Assembly: GCA_016714125.1 (NCBI GenBank)
Contig: JADJNX010000002.1
Span: forward strand, 186,001 to 250,000
Reading direction: 5' to 3'
DNA length: 64,000 bases
Origin: Ignavibacteriales bacterium
Lineage (GTDB): Bacteria; Bacteroidota; Ignavibacteria; Ignavibacteriales; Ignavibacteriaceae
Shown here: piece by piece, positions 41,081-51,019 of the stretch
Layout of the letters: each line of letters opens with the position of its first letter
Position numbering within the stretch: the stretch's first letter is position 1
Notes under the pieces: model-generated
What the model was told of the DNA's origin: nothing
What the model saw: the letters and a program-made list of their open reading frames with translations, nothing else
Database searches by the model: none
Translations under genes and position numbers: made by a program

Positions 41081-42213
41081 ATGAGAGTACAGCAAATAGC
41101 AAATCTTTTTGACAGCTGGGCACCAAAGTTCATTCAGTGGGAGCGGGACAATACCGGACTGCTCGTTGGCAAAAGCCAACAGGAGGTCACAGGTGTCTTG
41201 CTTTGCCTCGATGTGACAAGTGACGCGCTTGAAAGAGCTCAAAAACTCAAGTGCAACCTTGTAATAAGTCATCATCCATTGATCTTTTTCCCAATGAAGA
41301 AGATAACGCCGGAGACAGACAGAACCTCAGATTTGATTTATAAACTCATAAAAAACGACACTTCCCTTCTTTCTTATCATACAAACCTCGATTTTACCTC
41401 CGACGGAGTTAATCACCAAACAGCAAAAAAACTTAAAATTTCCAATATTAAATTCCTCAAACCAATCAGCGACAAATCGTTGAAATTAGTCACATTTGTG
41501 CCTAAAAAGGATGTAGGAACTGTTTCTGATGCAATTTTTAGTGCCGGAGGTGGTGTAATCGGTGAATATACCAATTGCAGTTTTGCCACTGAAGGAACCG
41601 GATCGTTTAACGGTTCGGATATTTCAAATCCAACAGCAGGTGAAAAACAAAAATTTGAAAAGGTTGAGGAAGTTCGACTCGAAGTTTTAATTAATGAAGG
41701 TAATCTCGGGAGAGTGAAAAAGCACTGCTTGAGGCACATCCCTATGAAGAGCCTGCTTATGACATCTATCCTCTAAAAAGTGTTGAAACACTTTATGGAC
41801 AGGGTGTTACCGGTTACCTCGAAAATGAGATGGAAGAAAGCCTGTTCTTAAAACACATCTCAGAATGTCTCAGTTGCGATGCATTAAGACATTCAAATTT
41901 GACAGGCAAAAAAATAAAAAAAGTAGCGGTTTTTGGCGGTTCGGCTTCCGAGCATCTTGAAGATGCAATAAACGCCGGGTGTGATGCCTTTATCACCGCT
42001 GATGTAAGATACCACACATTTCAAGATGCAGAAAACAGGATTCTACTTGTTGATGCAGGACATTTTGAAACTGAGGTACCAGTTCTTGAAGAAATGAAAA
42101 GAAGGCTCGACAGTCTTTTTGCCGGAAATGGCGATAAAACAGAAGTTTATATTTTTGACGGAGTTACAAACCCCGTCAATTATTACAGTTATTTAGAAAG
42201 GAGTCCACATTGA
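41081..42213 (+). CDS. Nif3-like dinuclear metal centre protein, one frameshift
   Basis: About 377 residues. NIF3 (DUF34) halves carry the metal ligands: ISHHPLIFFP (about residue 64), YHTNLD near 97, and VDAGHFETE near 325. The middle insert (LVTFVPKKDVGTVSDAIF...HPYEEPAYDIY) is the ACT/PII-like interpolated domain seen in YqfO-type proteins. One A is missing near 41718-41722. The family is often called a GTP cyclohydrolase 1 type 2, but its function is not settled. It overlaps the zinc-ribbon gene by 4 nt (TTGA). Confidence 0.9.
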
Positions 42214-42945
42214 AAAATAATCTGATGCTCTTCTATCAAGTCCAATTGATAGACAGACATATCGACAAACTCGAAGAACAAAGAGGTGATCTTCCTCTAA
42301 CAGTTGAAGCTCTCGAAGCAAAACTCGAGAACCTGAAAGTTGCTGTTGATGAGAAGGCTGCTCTTAAACTTGAGTGGATCGAAAAACGGGAAGGTAATAC
42401 AGAAAAAAATAAAAGAACTTCTCGATAATCAGAAAAGAGCAAAAGCTCAGTTGTATAAAGTGCGTAACAACAAAGAATACGACACAATTACCAAATCAAT
42501 CGATGCTGCGGATGCCGAATGTACCCGCCTCGAAAAAGAGATCGAAGGTATCATCACTGATCTTCGTACTCTTGATGAAGAAGTTGAGGGCCTCAATCCC
42601 CTGATAGCTGATCTGGTCGGTGAACTTGACCATAAAAAACAGGAACTCTCAATGATAAAGGAAAATAATGCTCTCGAAGAGCAGAAACTCCTCAAACAGA
42701 GAGAAGGACTTGTCGCTCAGATGAAAAAGAGTGACTATTCCCTCTATACCAGAGTTCGTTCCGCTAAAAAAGGACTCGGAGTTGCCAGAATCAGAAGAAA
42801 TGCCTGCTCCGGATGCCAAACCATTATTCCCCCCCAAAGACAACTCGAAATCAGACGCAACAATCGCATGTTCACTTGTGAATATTGTGGTAGAATTATC
42901 GTCTCCGCTGAAGTCGCAAAAGACGCAGGCGATCTCGAAGATTAG
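42210..42945 (+). CDS. Coiled-coil zinc-ribbon protein (DUF164/C4-type), one frameshift
   Basis: About 245 residues, start TTG 42210 with AAGGAG 8 nt upstream. A long N-terminal coiled coil (about residues 1-180, rich in L, E, K and Q) is followed by the C4 zinc ribbon: CSGCQTIIPPQ and CEYCGRII. This is the CT398/DUF164 family, linked in some bacteria to sigma-54 or secretion regulation and to RNA/DNA handling, with no settled function. The break is near 42385. The strong terminator just after the stop ends this two-gene operon. Confidence 0.88.
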
Positions 42946-42952
42946 TTGATTT

Positions 42953-42989
42953 AGCTATCAACCATTTATAATGGTTGATAGCTTTTTTT
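42953..42989 (+). terminator. Strong intrinsic terminator after the zinc-ribbon gene
   Basis: Perfect 13-bp stem (AGCTATCAACCAT and its reverse complement) with a 5-base loop TTATA, followed by seven T. Confidence 0.95.
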
Positions 42990-43014
42990 ATTTCGATTTT
43001 ACCTCCCAATTTTG

Positions 43015-43022
43015 TATATTTG
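43015..43022 (+). promoter_or_regulatory. -7 element of the rnpB promoter
   Basis: TATATTTG, with TTCG 19 bases upstream (one mismatch to TTTG). Predicted transcription start is near 43029, 43 nt before the mature-like 5' end of RNase P RNA. Confidence 0.55.
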
Positions 43023-43071
43023 CTCATTGTAAATAATTTTCATAAAATTCTAAATCACGGAATATTTTTAT

Positions 43072-43587
43072 AGACTTGACTTGGCAATCGCTGTCGCGAA
43101 TATGAGGCAGAGGAAAGTCCGGACTCCATAGGACAGGACGCCGGGTAACGCCCGGGAGTTTATCTGTAATGGATAGATTACGGAAAGTACCGCAGAAAAA
43201 ATACCGCCCATTTCGGTGTATTCCGTCTTGGGTAAGGGTGAAATGGCAGGTTAAGAGCCTACCGCACGAATGGTAACATTCGTGGCAAGGTAAACCCCGT
43301 CCGGAGCAAAGCCAAGCAGAAGACACTTCCCGTTTTACGGGATCGAGGACTGTCCGTCCAATGTCTTCGGGTAGGCCGCTTGAGGTGAAAAGTAATTTTC
43401 ATCCCAGATAAATGATTGCCTTCGGTTTATAGTTACAAAATGAGCTTACATCTTAATGATTATCATTTTTAAAAGATCCATGTACCCACCCGGCATTTAG
43501 TGTCGGGCGCACCGCTGCGCCTTTTTGTGTAGTTCGTTTTGTGACTATTTTTAAACCGAAACAGAATCCGGCTTAGAAGTCAGGTCT
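43072..43587 (+). ncRNA. rnpB: RNase P RNA, bacterial class A, with a very long P19
   Basis: The catalytic RNA that matures tRNA 5' ends. The core motif GAGGAAAGTCCGGACTCC is at 43110-43127 and its P4 partner ACAGAATCCGGCTTA at 43561-43575. P1 pairs AGACTTGACTT (43072) with AAGTCAGGTCT (to 43587), 11 bp with one G-U. P2 pairs GGCAATC (43083-43089) with GATTGCC (43414-43420). Between P2 and P4, where class A has the optional P19, there are 140 nt (43421-43560) instead of a few. The total of about 516 nt is long for the class (usually 350-420). recJ starts 29 nt later. Confidence 0.96.
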
Positions 43588-43616
43588 ATATATGATATTT
43601 CCACGGCGAGTTCATT

Positions 43617-45335
43617 ATGCCCACAAAACGGTGGAAGGTCCGACCTGTTCGGGATGATCTGGAAGTAAAATCACTTGCAGATTCCCTGAATATCTCAGAA
43701 ATCCTTGCTCGACTTTTGATTAACAGAAATATCAAAAGTTTCCCTCAGGCAAGATATTTTTTTAAGCCTGATCTCGAAGGTTTGCACAACCCTTTCCTTA
43801 TGAATGGTATGCGTGCTGCCGCCCGTCGGGTTATTCAAGCTATTACCTCAAACGAAAAGATTCTTGTATTTGGTGACTATGATGTGGATGGAACCTGTTC
43901 CACCGCACTCATGTATATGTTCCTTAAAGAACTTGGTGCCAATGTCGAATTTTTTATCCCCAACAGACTTCGTGATGGTTACGGGATAACCATCAACAGC
44001 ATCGATTATGTAAACGCCACAGGCACTACACTAATGATTTCGGTTGACTGCGGAATCACCGCTGTTGAAGAAACTGCTTACGCAGATTCCCTCGGAATCG
44101 ATATGATAATTTGCGATCATCACCAACCACGGGAAGTGATTCCTCCGGCTTTTGCTGTGCTCGATCCGTTAAAACCGGGATGTAAATACCCGTTTAAGTA
44201 TCTCTCGGGTGCAGGGGTAGCCTTTAAATTGGCTCAGGCAGTTGCGGCTCTAATTGGGAATCAAACACTTCCGATGAAATACCTCGATCTTGTTGCAATG
44301 GCAGGTGCTGCCGATATCGTCCCTCTTTCCGATGAAAACAGAATTCTTGTGATGTATGGACTTACTCTGATCAACCGCTCTCCCAGACCGGGTCTGGTTG
44401 CACTGATGAAAGCCACCAGAATCGAACCGGGTCAACTAAACGCCGGGCAGATTGTTTTCTCTATTGCACCAAGGATCAATGCAGCCGGCAGACTCAGCGA
44501 CGCCAAAATCGCCGTTGAACTCCTCATGACAGACGACCTTGATAGAGCTATTGAACTCTCCTCACAACTTGAAACCGAGAATTGGGAAAGAAGAAAACTT
44601 GATGAAGAGACCTTGAACTCAGCCCTCGAAAAGGTTGTTAGAGTTCATGATCTCGACAAGGATATGGCGCTTGTTTTGCATGAAGAAGAGTGGCATCCGG
44701 GTGTAATTGGAATTGTTGCTTCAAGACTGGTGGAACTCTATTATCGTCCAACCGTAATGCTAACCACCATTGATGGTGTGGCAAAAGGTTCCGCGAGAAG
44801 TATCCCAAATTTTAATATTTATGAAGCTTTGCAGCAGTGTAGTGATCTGCTAAATCATTATGGTGGTCACCAGGCAGCAGCAGGTTTATCAATCAACATT
44901 GCAAACATTCCTGAGTTCCGAAGAAGGTTTAATATTCTCGCAAGTCAACAGATTAAAAATGACGACCTCATCCCTCAGATTGAGATCGATTCCAAAATAA
45001 AACTTTCGGAAATCACTCCAAAGTTTTTGAGGATTCTCCATCAATTTGCTCCTTTTGGTCCGGAAAATCCAAGACCGGTTTTCCTATCAGAGGATGTTAC
45101 TCACACAGGATTTGTAAGAAAAGTAGGCCACAACCATCTATTGATGCAGTTAAAACAAAACGGGAATGAAAAGATTTTTGATGCCATCGGGTTCGATCTG
45201 GGCCATTTTGAGAGTCAGATTAAAGACAAATTGACGAGAATTGATATCGTTTATACGATTGACAATATCAACAAAGAGAGTAAACCTCACCCACAACTGA
45301 GGATCAAAGATCTAAGAGTCCGCGAAGTAGTTTAA
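43617..45335 (+). CDS. recJ: Single-stranded-DNA-specific 5'-3' exonuclease RecJ
   Basis: 572 residues, intact. DHH-superfamily motifs: FGDYDVDGTCSTALMYMF (motif I/II, about residue 85), SVDCGITAVEE, ICDHHQPREV (DHH, about 163), and the DHHA1 domain with GSARS and HYGGHQAAAGLSI (about 422). The C-terminal OB-like domain has FGPENPRPVF. It degrades single-stranded DNA in recombination and mismatch repair. It follows rnpB directly; the RNA and gene may be co-transcribed. Confidence 0.96.
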   Translation: MPTKRWKVRPVRDDLEVKSLADSLNISEILARLLINRNIKSFPQARYFFKPDLEGLHNPFLMNGMRAAARRVIQAITSNEKILVFGDYDVDGTCSTALMYMFLKELGANVEFFIPNRLRDGYGITINSIDYVNATGTTLMISVDCGITAVEETAYADSLGIDMIICDHHQPREVIPPAFAVLDPLKPGCKYPFKYLSGAGVAFKLAQAVAALIGNQTLPMKYLDLVAMAGAADIVPLSDENRILVMYGLTLINRSPRPGLVALMKATRIEPGQLNAGQIVFSIAPRINAAGRLSDAKIAVELLMTDDLDRAIELSSQLETENWERRKLDEETLNSALEKVVRVHDLDKDMALVLHEEEWHPGVIGIVASRLVELYYRPTVMLTTIDGVAKGSARSIPNFNIYEALQQCSDLLNHYGGHQAAAGLSINIANIPEFRRRFNILASQQIKNDDLIPQIEIDSKIKLSEITPKFLRILHQFAPFGPENPRPVFLSEDVTHTGFVRKVGHNHLLMQLKQNGNEKIFDAIGFDLGHFESQIKDKLTRIDIVYTIDNINKESKPHPQLRIKDLRVREVV

Positions 45336-45364
45336 ATTTAACAATTTTCCTCGAAGAGGAATTG

Positions 45365-45600
45365 ATATTCGTAGCGTCCCGATTGCCGTCTGCAGAATGT
45401 AAACCGTGAGGTGGGACGCAGATACACGCAGATTAGACAGATTTTCGCAGAGGGATTTTAGAACTCGCCTGGGCGAGTGGTATGTTCGTAGCAGATAATC
45501 ATGTCCATTTCCAAGAAACCTGCCTGGGCAGGTGATATGTTCGTAGAAGACATGTTCGTAGAAGGCATGTTCGTAGCATTTTCGTGCCGCCTACACCGAC
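45365..45600. repeat. Non-coding repeat region with REP-like palindromes
   Basis: It contains four copies of ATGTTCGTAG (45482, 45537, 45552, 45567; the last three at exactly 15-bp period), and two similar palindromes, CTCGCCTGGGCGAG (45464-45477) and CCTGCCTGGGCAGG (45519-45532). Each palindrome is followed by TGRTATGTTCGTAG. The start (GTAGCGTCCCGATTGCC) resembles the hairpin core at 14538. CGCAGATACACGCAGATTAG-like sequence is also present. It separates convergent recJ and ubiE; no gene was found. Confidence 0.75.
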
Positions 45601-45610
45601 AAAAAAAAAT

Positions 45611-46315
45611 CTATTTCTCCGCTACAACAACCTGAACAATTCCAAATGTAAAAAGATACCGATCAACTTTTGAAAATCCCGCATCCTTAAAAAGCTTTAC
45701 CAAATCGACATTTTTATCAAAATCTTCCACAGAATCCGGCAGGTAATCATACGCCATCGGATGCCCTGACACAATTTTCCCTACCAATGGGAGAATATTC
45801 TTAAAATAAAATTTATAAAATCCTTTTATCAAGGGATTTTTGGGCATCGCAAACTCAAGGATTGTTGCTCTTCCGCCCTTGTTGATTACTCTTCTAAACT
45901 CTCTAAAAGCCAACGGGATATCATAAAAATTTCTTACCCCAAACGAAACGGTAACATTTGTTACAACTGACTCTTTCAGGGGAATAAACTCCGCTGCGGT
46001 CTGAAAATCTTTCCCCGTTATCCAGTTAACCTTTTTATTAAAAAGTGAAAGCATATTGTATGAAAAATCAGCTCCGAAGATTTTGGTAACTCCATATTTT
46101 CTTGCCTGAATCGCCACATCACCCGTACCACATGCCATATCAAGCAGGATGGTATCCTTATTCAGCTTGCTAAGTTTAAGTGCTTTTTTCCGCCAGTATT
46201 TATCGACTCCCACACTTAACACCCGATTCAGCAGATCGTAACGACCGGCAATTGAATCGAACATTTTTTTTACTTCAATTTTCTTTTCTTCTTTTGCAAA
46301 TAACGAGGTTGACAT
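45611..46315 (-). CDS. ubiE: Demethylmenaquinone methyltransferase (MenG/UbiE)
   Basis: 234 residues, intact. SAM-binding motif LLDMACGTGDVAIQA at about residue 59; MFDSIAGRYDLLNR near the start and VSFGVRNFYD and RRVINKGGRATILEF are the UbiE/COQ5 signatures. It methylates demethylmenaquinone in the last step of menaquinone synthesis; the quinone would be the electron acceptor of sdhCAB. It is 18 nt downstream of rsmA and probably co-transcribed. Confidence 0.95.
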   Translation of the reverse strand: MSTSLFAKEEKKIEVKKMFDSIAGRYDLLNRVLSVGVDKYWRKKALKLSKLNKDTILLDMACGTGDVAIQARKYGVTKIFGADFSYNMLSLFNKKVNWITGKDFQTAAEFIPLKESVVTNVTVSFGVRNFYDIPLAFREFRRVINKGGRATILEFAMPKNPLIKGFYKFYFKNILPLVGKIVSGHPMAYDYLPDSVEDFDKNVDLVKLFKDAGFSKVDRYLFTFGIVQVVVAEK

Positions 46316-46333
46316 CTTTTCTCAGTAGTTTAT

Positions 46334-47135
46334 TTATACTTGAAACACAGATTCGGGCTGATCTGTTTCAAATTTCCCCGATAAAGAATTGGAAAGATTG
46401 ATATAATCTTGCAAAGTTAGTCTTTCTGCGCGTAATGTAAGATCAATTGGAGGTGTGTAATCTCCCGAAACTTGAGATAAGGAGAGGTGATAAAGAGTTC
46501 TTCAGGGTTTTTCTTCTCTGGTTGAATGCAGTTCTAACCACAGTTCTGAAAAGTTTATGATCATTAATAATTGATTCATCTTTGTTAAAATGAAGACTGA
46601 TAATCGCCGAATCAACTTTCGGTTTTGGAAAAAATACCGTTGCCGGCACTTTAAAATGATATTCAAGCGTTGCGTAAGCTCCTAACACCACACTCAAAAT
46701 TCCATATTCCTTGTTTCCCGGTGGAGCGGTTATCCTCTTCGCCACTTCCAGCTGCACCATAAGCATAATATCTCCAACTTTGTCTCTCTCTTCAAGAAGT
46801 TTAAAGATGATCGGGGTGGTGATATTATAGGGGATATTTCCGATTACCCTTAGCTGGGAATCTCCGGCAACAGCAGCAATATCTATCTTCAAGAAATCCC
46901 CTTCGAGAATTCGAAGTGTCGGGAATTTCTCCTTTAAAAGTTCGATCGCTCTGGTATCAATTTCAACAGTTGTGAGGTCATCACAAAGAGTTATCAGTTT
47001 TTCAGTGAGCGAACCCTTCCCGGGCCCAATCTCAAGAATACGGTCGGTTTTCTGAGCGGCAAATGCCTCGATTATTCTGTCAATATAATGAGGATCTGTT
47101 AAGAAATTTTGACCAAAGCGTTTTAAAGGTTTCAA
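46334..47135 (-). CDS. rsmA: 16S rRNA dimethyladenosine transferase RsmA (KsgA), one frameshift
   Basis: About 267 residues. N-terminal KRFGQNFLTDP, SAM motif LEIGPGKGSLTEKL (about residue 38), VIGNIPYNITTPIIFKL (catalytic NIPY, about 98), and FNQRRKTLKNSL. One frame change near 46500 leads to a C-terminal tail (VSGDYTPPIDLTLRAERL, TLQDYINLSNSL) ending at 46334, so the gene is longer than its first reading frame to 46443. It dimethylates A1518/A1519 of 16S rRNA. It is divergent from the ROK kinase gene. Confidence 0.93.
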
Positions 47136-47258
47136 ATGTTTTCTGTCTGACTTGAATTTGATATTTTTATATTCGAAATTTTGTAAATTGAGTTCGAAAC
47201 TTACAAATATTACCTGACTTCCATGTCAGTTTGTCAGAAACAGAGAAAAGGACTTATC

Positions 47259-48233
47259 GTGGAAAATAAATTTGTTGTCAGTCTTGATGTTGGTGGTACA
47301 AAAAAACTTGCTGCTGTGGTTAACTCAACAGATGGTATCATCTCTCGTTTAAAGAAGCAAACACCCGAGGCGCCCACCCATGAATCTTTTTCAGGCTCTC
47401 TGGTTGAGCTGACAAACGAGGTAATTCAATTATCGGGTATTCAACCCGAACAGGTTGCTTCTATTGCAGTGGGAATTCCCGGTTCCGTCAACATGGAAAC
47501 AGGAATCATTGGAATGGCACCAAACCTCGGATTAAAAAATTACAATGTTCAGGAACACCTCAACAACCGACTCCCATACCCCGTACTTATCGAAAATGAT
47601 GTAAACCTTGCTGCTGCCGGTGAACTCGCTTTTGGTGCCGCAAAAGGGAAACAAAATGTTTTGGTGGTTTTTGTTGGTACCGGAATTGGTGGAGGTTTAA
47701 TCCTCAACAATAAACTTTATCGTGGTTCAGGTTGGGTTGCCGGTGAAATCGGTCATATTAATGTTCACGAAAAAGGTCCAAAATGTGGTTGTGGAAGAAT
47801 TGGTTGTTTCGAGGCACTCGCAAGTAGAACCGCGGTTGTCCGTCAGATCACAGCTGAGATCAAAAAAGGGAAACAGAGTGTCTTAAAAGAGAGAACCGAA
47901 AAGAACAAAGATATTAAAAGTAAAGCAATTGCCCGGGCACTCGAAGCCGGTGACAAGTTGACAGTGAAAGTTATTAATCAGGCTTGTAAAACAATTGGAA
48001 GAACTCTCGCAGGAATTAATAATCTCTTAAATCTCGAATTGATAATCCTGGGTGGCGGGTTAATGGAAGCAAGCGAAAGTTACATGCTCCCAAAAATTAA
48101 CGAAACCTTCTTCAAATATTCCATCGGCGATGCCGCCAAATGTGTCTCACTGGTCGGCACAAACCTTCGCGACGACGCAGCAATATATGGAGGAATAACC
48201 CTGACAGAAGAACTTTTGAATATTAAAGTGTAG
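47259..48233 (+). CDS. ROK-family sugar kinase (glucokinase-like)
   Basis: About 324 residues, intact. ATP-site DVGGTKKLAAVV at the start, the catalytic ENDVNLAAAGE (aspartate near residue 99), GTGIGGGLI, EIGHINVHEKGPKCGCGRIGCFEALAS with the ROK zinc motif CxCGxxGCxE, and LILGGGLM. It phosphorylates glucose or a related hexose. I prefer GTG 47259 with AAAGGA upstream over ATG 47223, which has no Shine-Dalgarno sequence and would add twelve non-conserved residues. It converges with the ABC-F gene (6-nt gap). Confidence 0.9.
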   Translation: MENKFVVSLDVGGTKKLAAVVNSTDGIISRLKKQTPEAPTHESFSGSLVELTNEVIQLSGIQPEQVASIAVGIPGSVNMETGIIGMAPNLGLKNYNVQEHLNNRLPYPVLIENDVNLAAAGELAFGAAKGKQNVLVVFVGTGIGGGLILNNKLYRGSGWVAGEIGHINVHEKGPKCGCGRIGCFEALASRTAVVRQITAEIKKGKQSVLKERTEKNKDIKSKAIARALEAGDKLTVKVINQACKTIGRTLAGINNLLNLELIILGGGLMEASESYMLPKINETFFKYSIGDAAKCVSLVGTNLRDDAAIYGGITLTEELLNIKV

Positions 48234-48239
48234 AGACAC

Positions 48240-49927
48240 TCACTCAAACTGTTTCAGGATATTTTCAAGTTTTTCGGCGAGTTTTTCCCATTTCGACAGA
48301 ACAGAATCAAGTTCTGATTTTGCTGAGTTATATTCGGCAGTTTTCTTTTTTGTTAACTGGACATCTTTGTAAACTTCTTCAAGCGCGAGTTCCGATTCGA
48401 GGGTTGCTACCTTTTCCTCAAGTGATTCAATTCTCTTCTCCAGTTTGGCAATTTCTGCATTAATCTGTTTGGTTGCTGCATACTTCTGATTCCGTAATTC
48501 GGCTTCTGCCCGTTTTTGATCTTTTCTGTTGATGTTGGAAGAATCTTCGGACTTCACAGTCGCAGCAGTTCCGGCGGGATTATCCCGCTCCATCATCTCC
48601 TCACCCCTTTTCAACAAATAATAATCTATGGTTCCGGGGAAAAGTCGGAAAGATCCTCTACGAATCTCTGCAATTTTATTAACGATTGGATGAAGAAAAT
48701 CGACATCATGGGACACAATAACAAGTGAGCCCTTAAACTTAATAAGTGCCTGCTGAAGTATCTGTTTACTTGCATAATCCAAATGGTTTGTCGGCTCATC
48801 CATGATCAAAAGATTTGCCTTTTTGAGCAGAAGAAGTGCAAGTGCCACACGACTTTTTTCTCCGCCGGAGAGCACACCCACCTTCTTAAATAATCAATTT
48901 TGTCCAAAACAAGATTATCACCAAATCTCATAGAGAGATTTTTCACTTCGTAAACAATCTCCCCACTTTTAGGTGGCTCCGGAAATCTAAAAGAAATCGA
49001 CTTTTCAAAATCGGGAAGGTCAACCTTGTCAAATTTCCCTAACATTTTCACACGGCTTTGGACCTGCTTTGCCTTTGAAGCTTTATAACGGAATCGCTCA
49101 ACAAACTGCTGAATATCTTTCATTTTCCGCTGTTGCTGGTCATATTCGTGTTCAAGTCTCTCATCCCGTTCAGCTTTGGCTTTCAGGTAATGATCGAAAT
49201 TACCATTAAAAACAGTGAAATCGGTATTAAAAATCTCAAGCGTTTTATTTGTAACTGCATTCACAAACCTTCTATCATGAGAAACAAGAAGCAACGCACC
49301 CTTATAGGTTTTGAGGAACCCTGTAAGCCACTCAAGCGAATCGATATCGAGGTGATTTGTAGGCTCATCCATCATCATAAGATCATTTTCGGCGATAAGC
49401 ATTTTTGCAAGAGCGATACGCATTTGCCACCCCCCGGAAAAATGATCTGTCAGTTTTTCGAAATCTCTCGCCATGAATCCAAGACCCAATAAAACCTTCT
49501 CAACCCTCGCCTCGGCACTGTATGAATCTATCTCTTCAAGTCGGTGGTGAATTTCACCAAGTTGTTCAACGAGACCCAGTTTTTCTTCATCATCAACATC
49601 TGGATCATTCAGCAGGATGGTAATTTCAGTCTCTTTTTCCTGAAGTTCTTTTAAGTCGGGAACCCCTGCAAGAGCTTCATCGAGCAGAGTTCTCCCTTTG
49701 TGGGTAACATTTTCCTGAGGAAGATATCCAATCGCGATATTCTTCCTTTTGAATATGTCCCCTTTTTCAGGGTCAATCATTCCATTTAACATCTTAAGCA
49801 GGGAGGATTTCCCTGTTCCGTTGGATCCCACGAGGGATATTTTATCACCGGAGTTAATTTTAAAATTTACATCCCTGTAGAGATATTTTCCCCCAAATTG
49901 GAGGGAGAGATTTACTATATCAATCAT
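48240..49927 (-). CDS. ABC-F ATPase with most of the second nucleotide-binding domain N-half missing
   Basis: About 562 residues against a usual 620-650. NBD1 is complete: GSNGTGKSSL Walker A (residue 35), the Q-loop region, SGGWQMRIALAK signature, and MMMDEPTNHLDIDS. The linker (about residues 240-310) and the start of NBD2 (VYEVKNLSMRFGDNLVLDKID) follow. The sequence then jumps directly to KKVGVLSGGEKSRVALALLL and LLIMDEPTNHLDYAS, so NBD2 has no Walker A or Q-loop. The jump at about 48893 also involves a frame change. ABC-F proteins rescue or regulate ribosomes. The gap may be a real deletion or a lost segment of assembly. Confidence 0.88.
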
Positions 49928-50001
49928 TTATACTTTTAATCTATAAGGTCTTGGGCAAAATTGCAATTTTGTTTTTAATGTTATTTTTTTTAATCTGTCT
50001 T

Positions 50002-51012
50002 TTAACAAGTGGATATAATTGATCTCGACAGGATCTTTCCCCACACGATGGCGCGGTAGTAAGTTATCCAGTCAACATAATAGATCATATCCCACAATCT
50101 TTCCTGATAAGTTTCGAGGCTGCTTTGAATTTTAACTACGGGAACATTTAATTTTGCCAGAATCTCGTTTACAACCTCAAATCGTTTTTTAATTTGCGGG
50201 TGAATTGTTTCATCAAGCACCTCAAACACAAAAAAGGATTCCTTTATCGCTCCATAAGTTTCCCATCCGATGATTTCGTTATGATTCATCTCAGGCAGAA
50301 CATTATGGAATGCGTGTGTTTTACCATTCTCGTTAAACTGACCTTTAAATCTTGTTCCGATTGAATCGGTCACTCCGGTTGCGGAGTAGATTATGGGCAA
50401 TTTACCGTTTACTTGTGTTGCGATCTCATAAGCTATATTTCCCGCCTCTGAAAGTTGTTCACCTTTAAGCTTTATTCTCTCAACTATTCTGTCTAAAAGT
50501 TGTCCATCCCTTTCAGCAAGTCCAAGTTTTGAGAAAAGGTTCAGGAGGGTAAAAAACGAAGTATAAAGAGCATACCTTGGTTGAAATCCGGGCATCATAT
50601 TGATTGCAGGAACTCCATCAGTATCAGCCAAAGCTTTTAATGTACCACCTGTGGTGAGGCAAACTCTCAAAGCACCAATTTCTCCCGCTGCAGCATATGC
50701 TGATAGTGTCTCTTCTGTTTCCCCCGAGTAAGAGGAGAGAATAACAAGTGTATCCTTGGAAGTGAATCCCGGAACACCATAATTTCTGTTTACAAAAAGT
50801 GGAACCTTTAACTCATCTTTTGCCCAAAGTGAAAACACATCACCGGCTATTGCTGATCCACCGAGACCTGAAATAACGATATTTTTAATTCCTGAAACAT
50901 CGAGATCAATTATATAATCATTTTTTAAGGCATCTTCTATCTGCAAATATGAGTTTTTTAATACTTCAAACTGTCCCGTGGGATCAAGTTTTTTTATTAA
51001 TTCAATCATCAT
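50002..51012 (-). CDS. Bifunctional phosphoglucose/phosphomannose isomerase (SIS domain), C-terminal frameshift
   Basis: 336 residues in frame. The SIS-domain motifs are SGLGGSAIAGDVF (about residue 48), ILSSYSGETEETLS (about 92) and a C-terminal LPEMNHNEIIGWE (EMNHNE, about 240), typical of the bifunctional PGI/PMI family. It interconverts glucose-6-phosphate or mannose-6-phosphate with fructose-6-phosphate. Near 50030 one A is missing: the restored end reads KDPVEINYIHLLK, so the C-terminus as called (KILSRSIISTC) is an artefact and the real stop lies slightly downstream. Confidence 0.9.
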   Translation of the reverse strand: MMIELIKKLDPTGQFEVLKNSYLQIEDALKNDYIIDLDVSGIKNIVISGLGGSAIAGDVFSLWAKDELKVPLFVNRNYGVPGFTSKDTLVILSSYSGETEETLSAYAAAGEIGALRVCLTTGGTLKALADTDGVPAINMMPGFQPRYALYTSFFTLLNLFSKLGLAERDGQLLDRIVERIKLKGEQLSEAGNIAYEIATQVNGKLPIIYSATGVTDSIGTRFKGQFNENGKTHAFHNVLPEMNHNEIIGWETYGAIKESFFVFEVLDETIHPQIKKRFEVVNEILAKLNVPVVKIQSSLETYQERLWDMIYYVDWITYYRAIVWGKILSRSIISTC

Positions 51013-51019
51013 TTTCTTT

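Noticed and set aside
43617..43989. Short overlapping frame at the start of recJ
   Set aside because: Shadow of recJ in another frame; recJ motifs are intact.
47223..47258. Twelve-residue N-terminal extension of the ROK kinase
   Set aside because: The ATG at 47223 has no ribosome binding site and the family begins at the DVGGT region; GTG 47259 has AAAGGA upstream.
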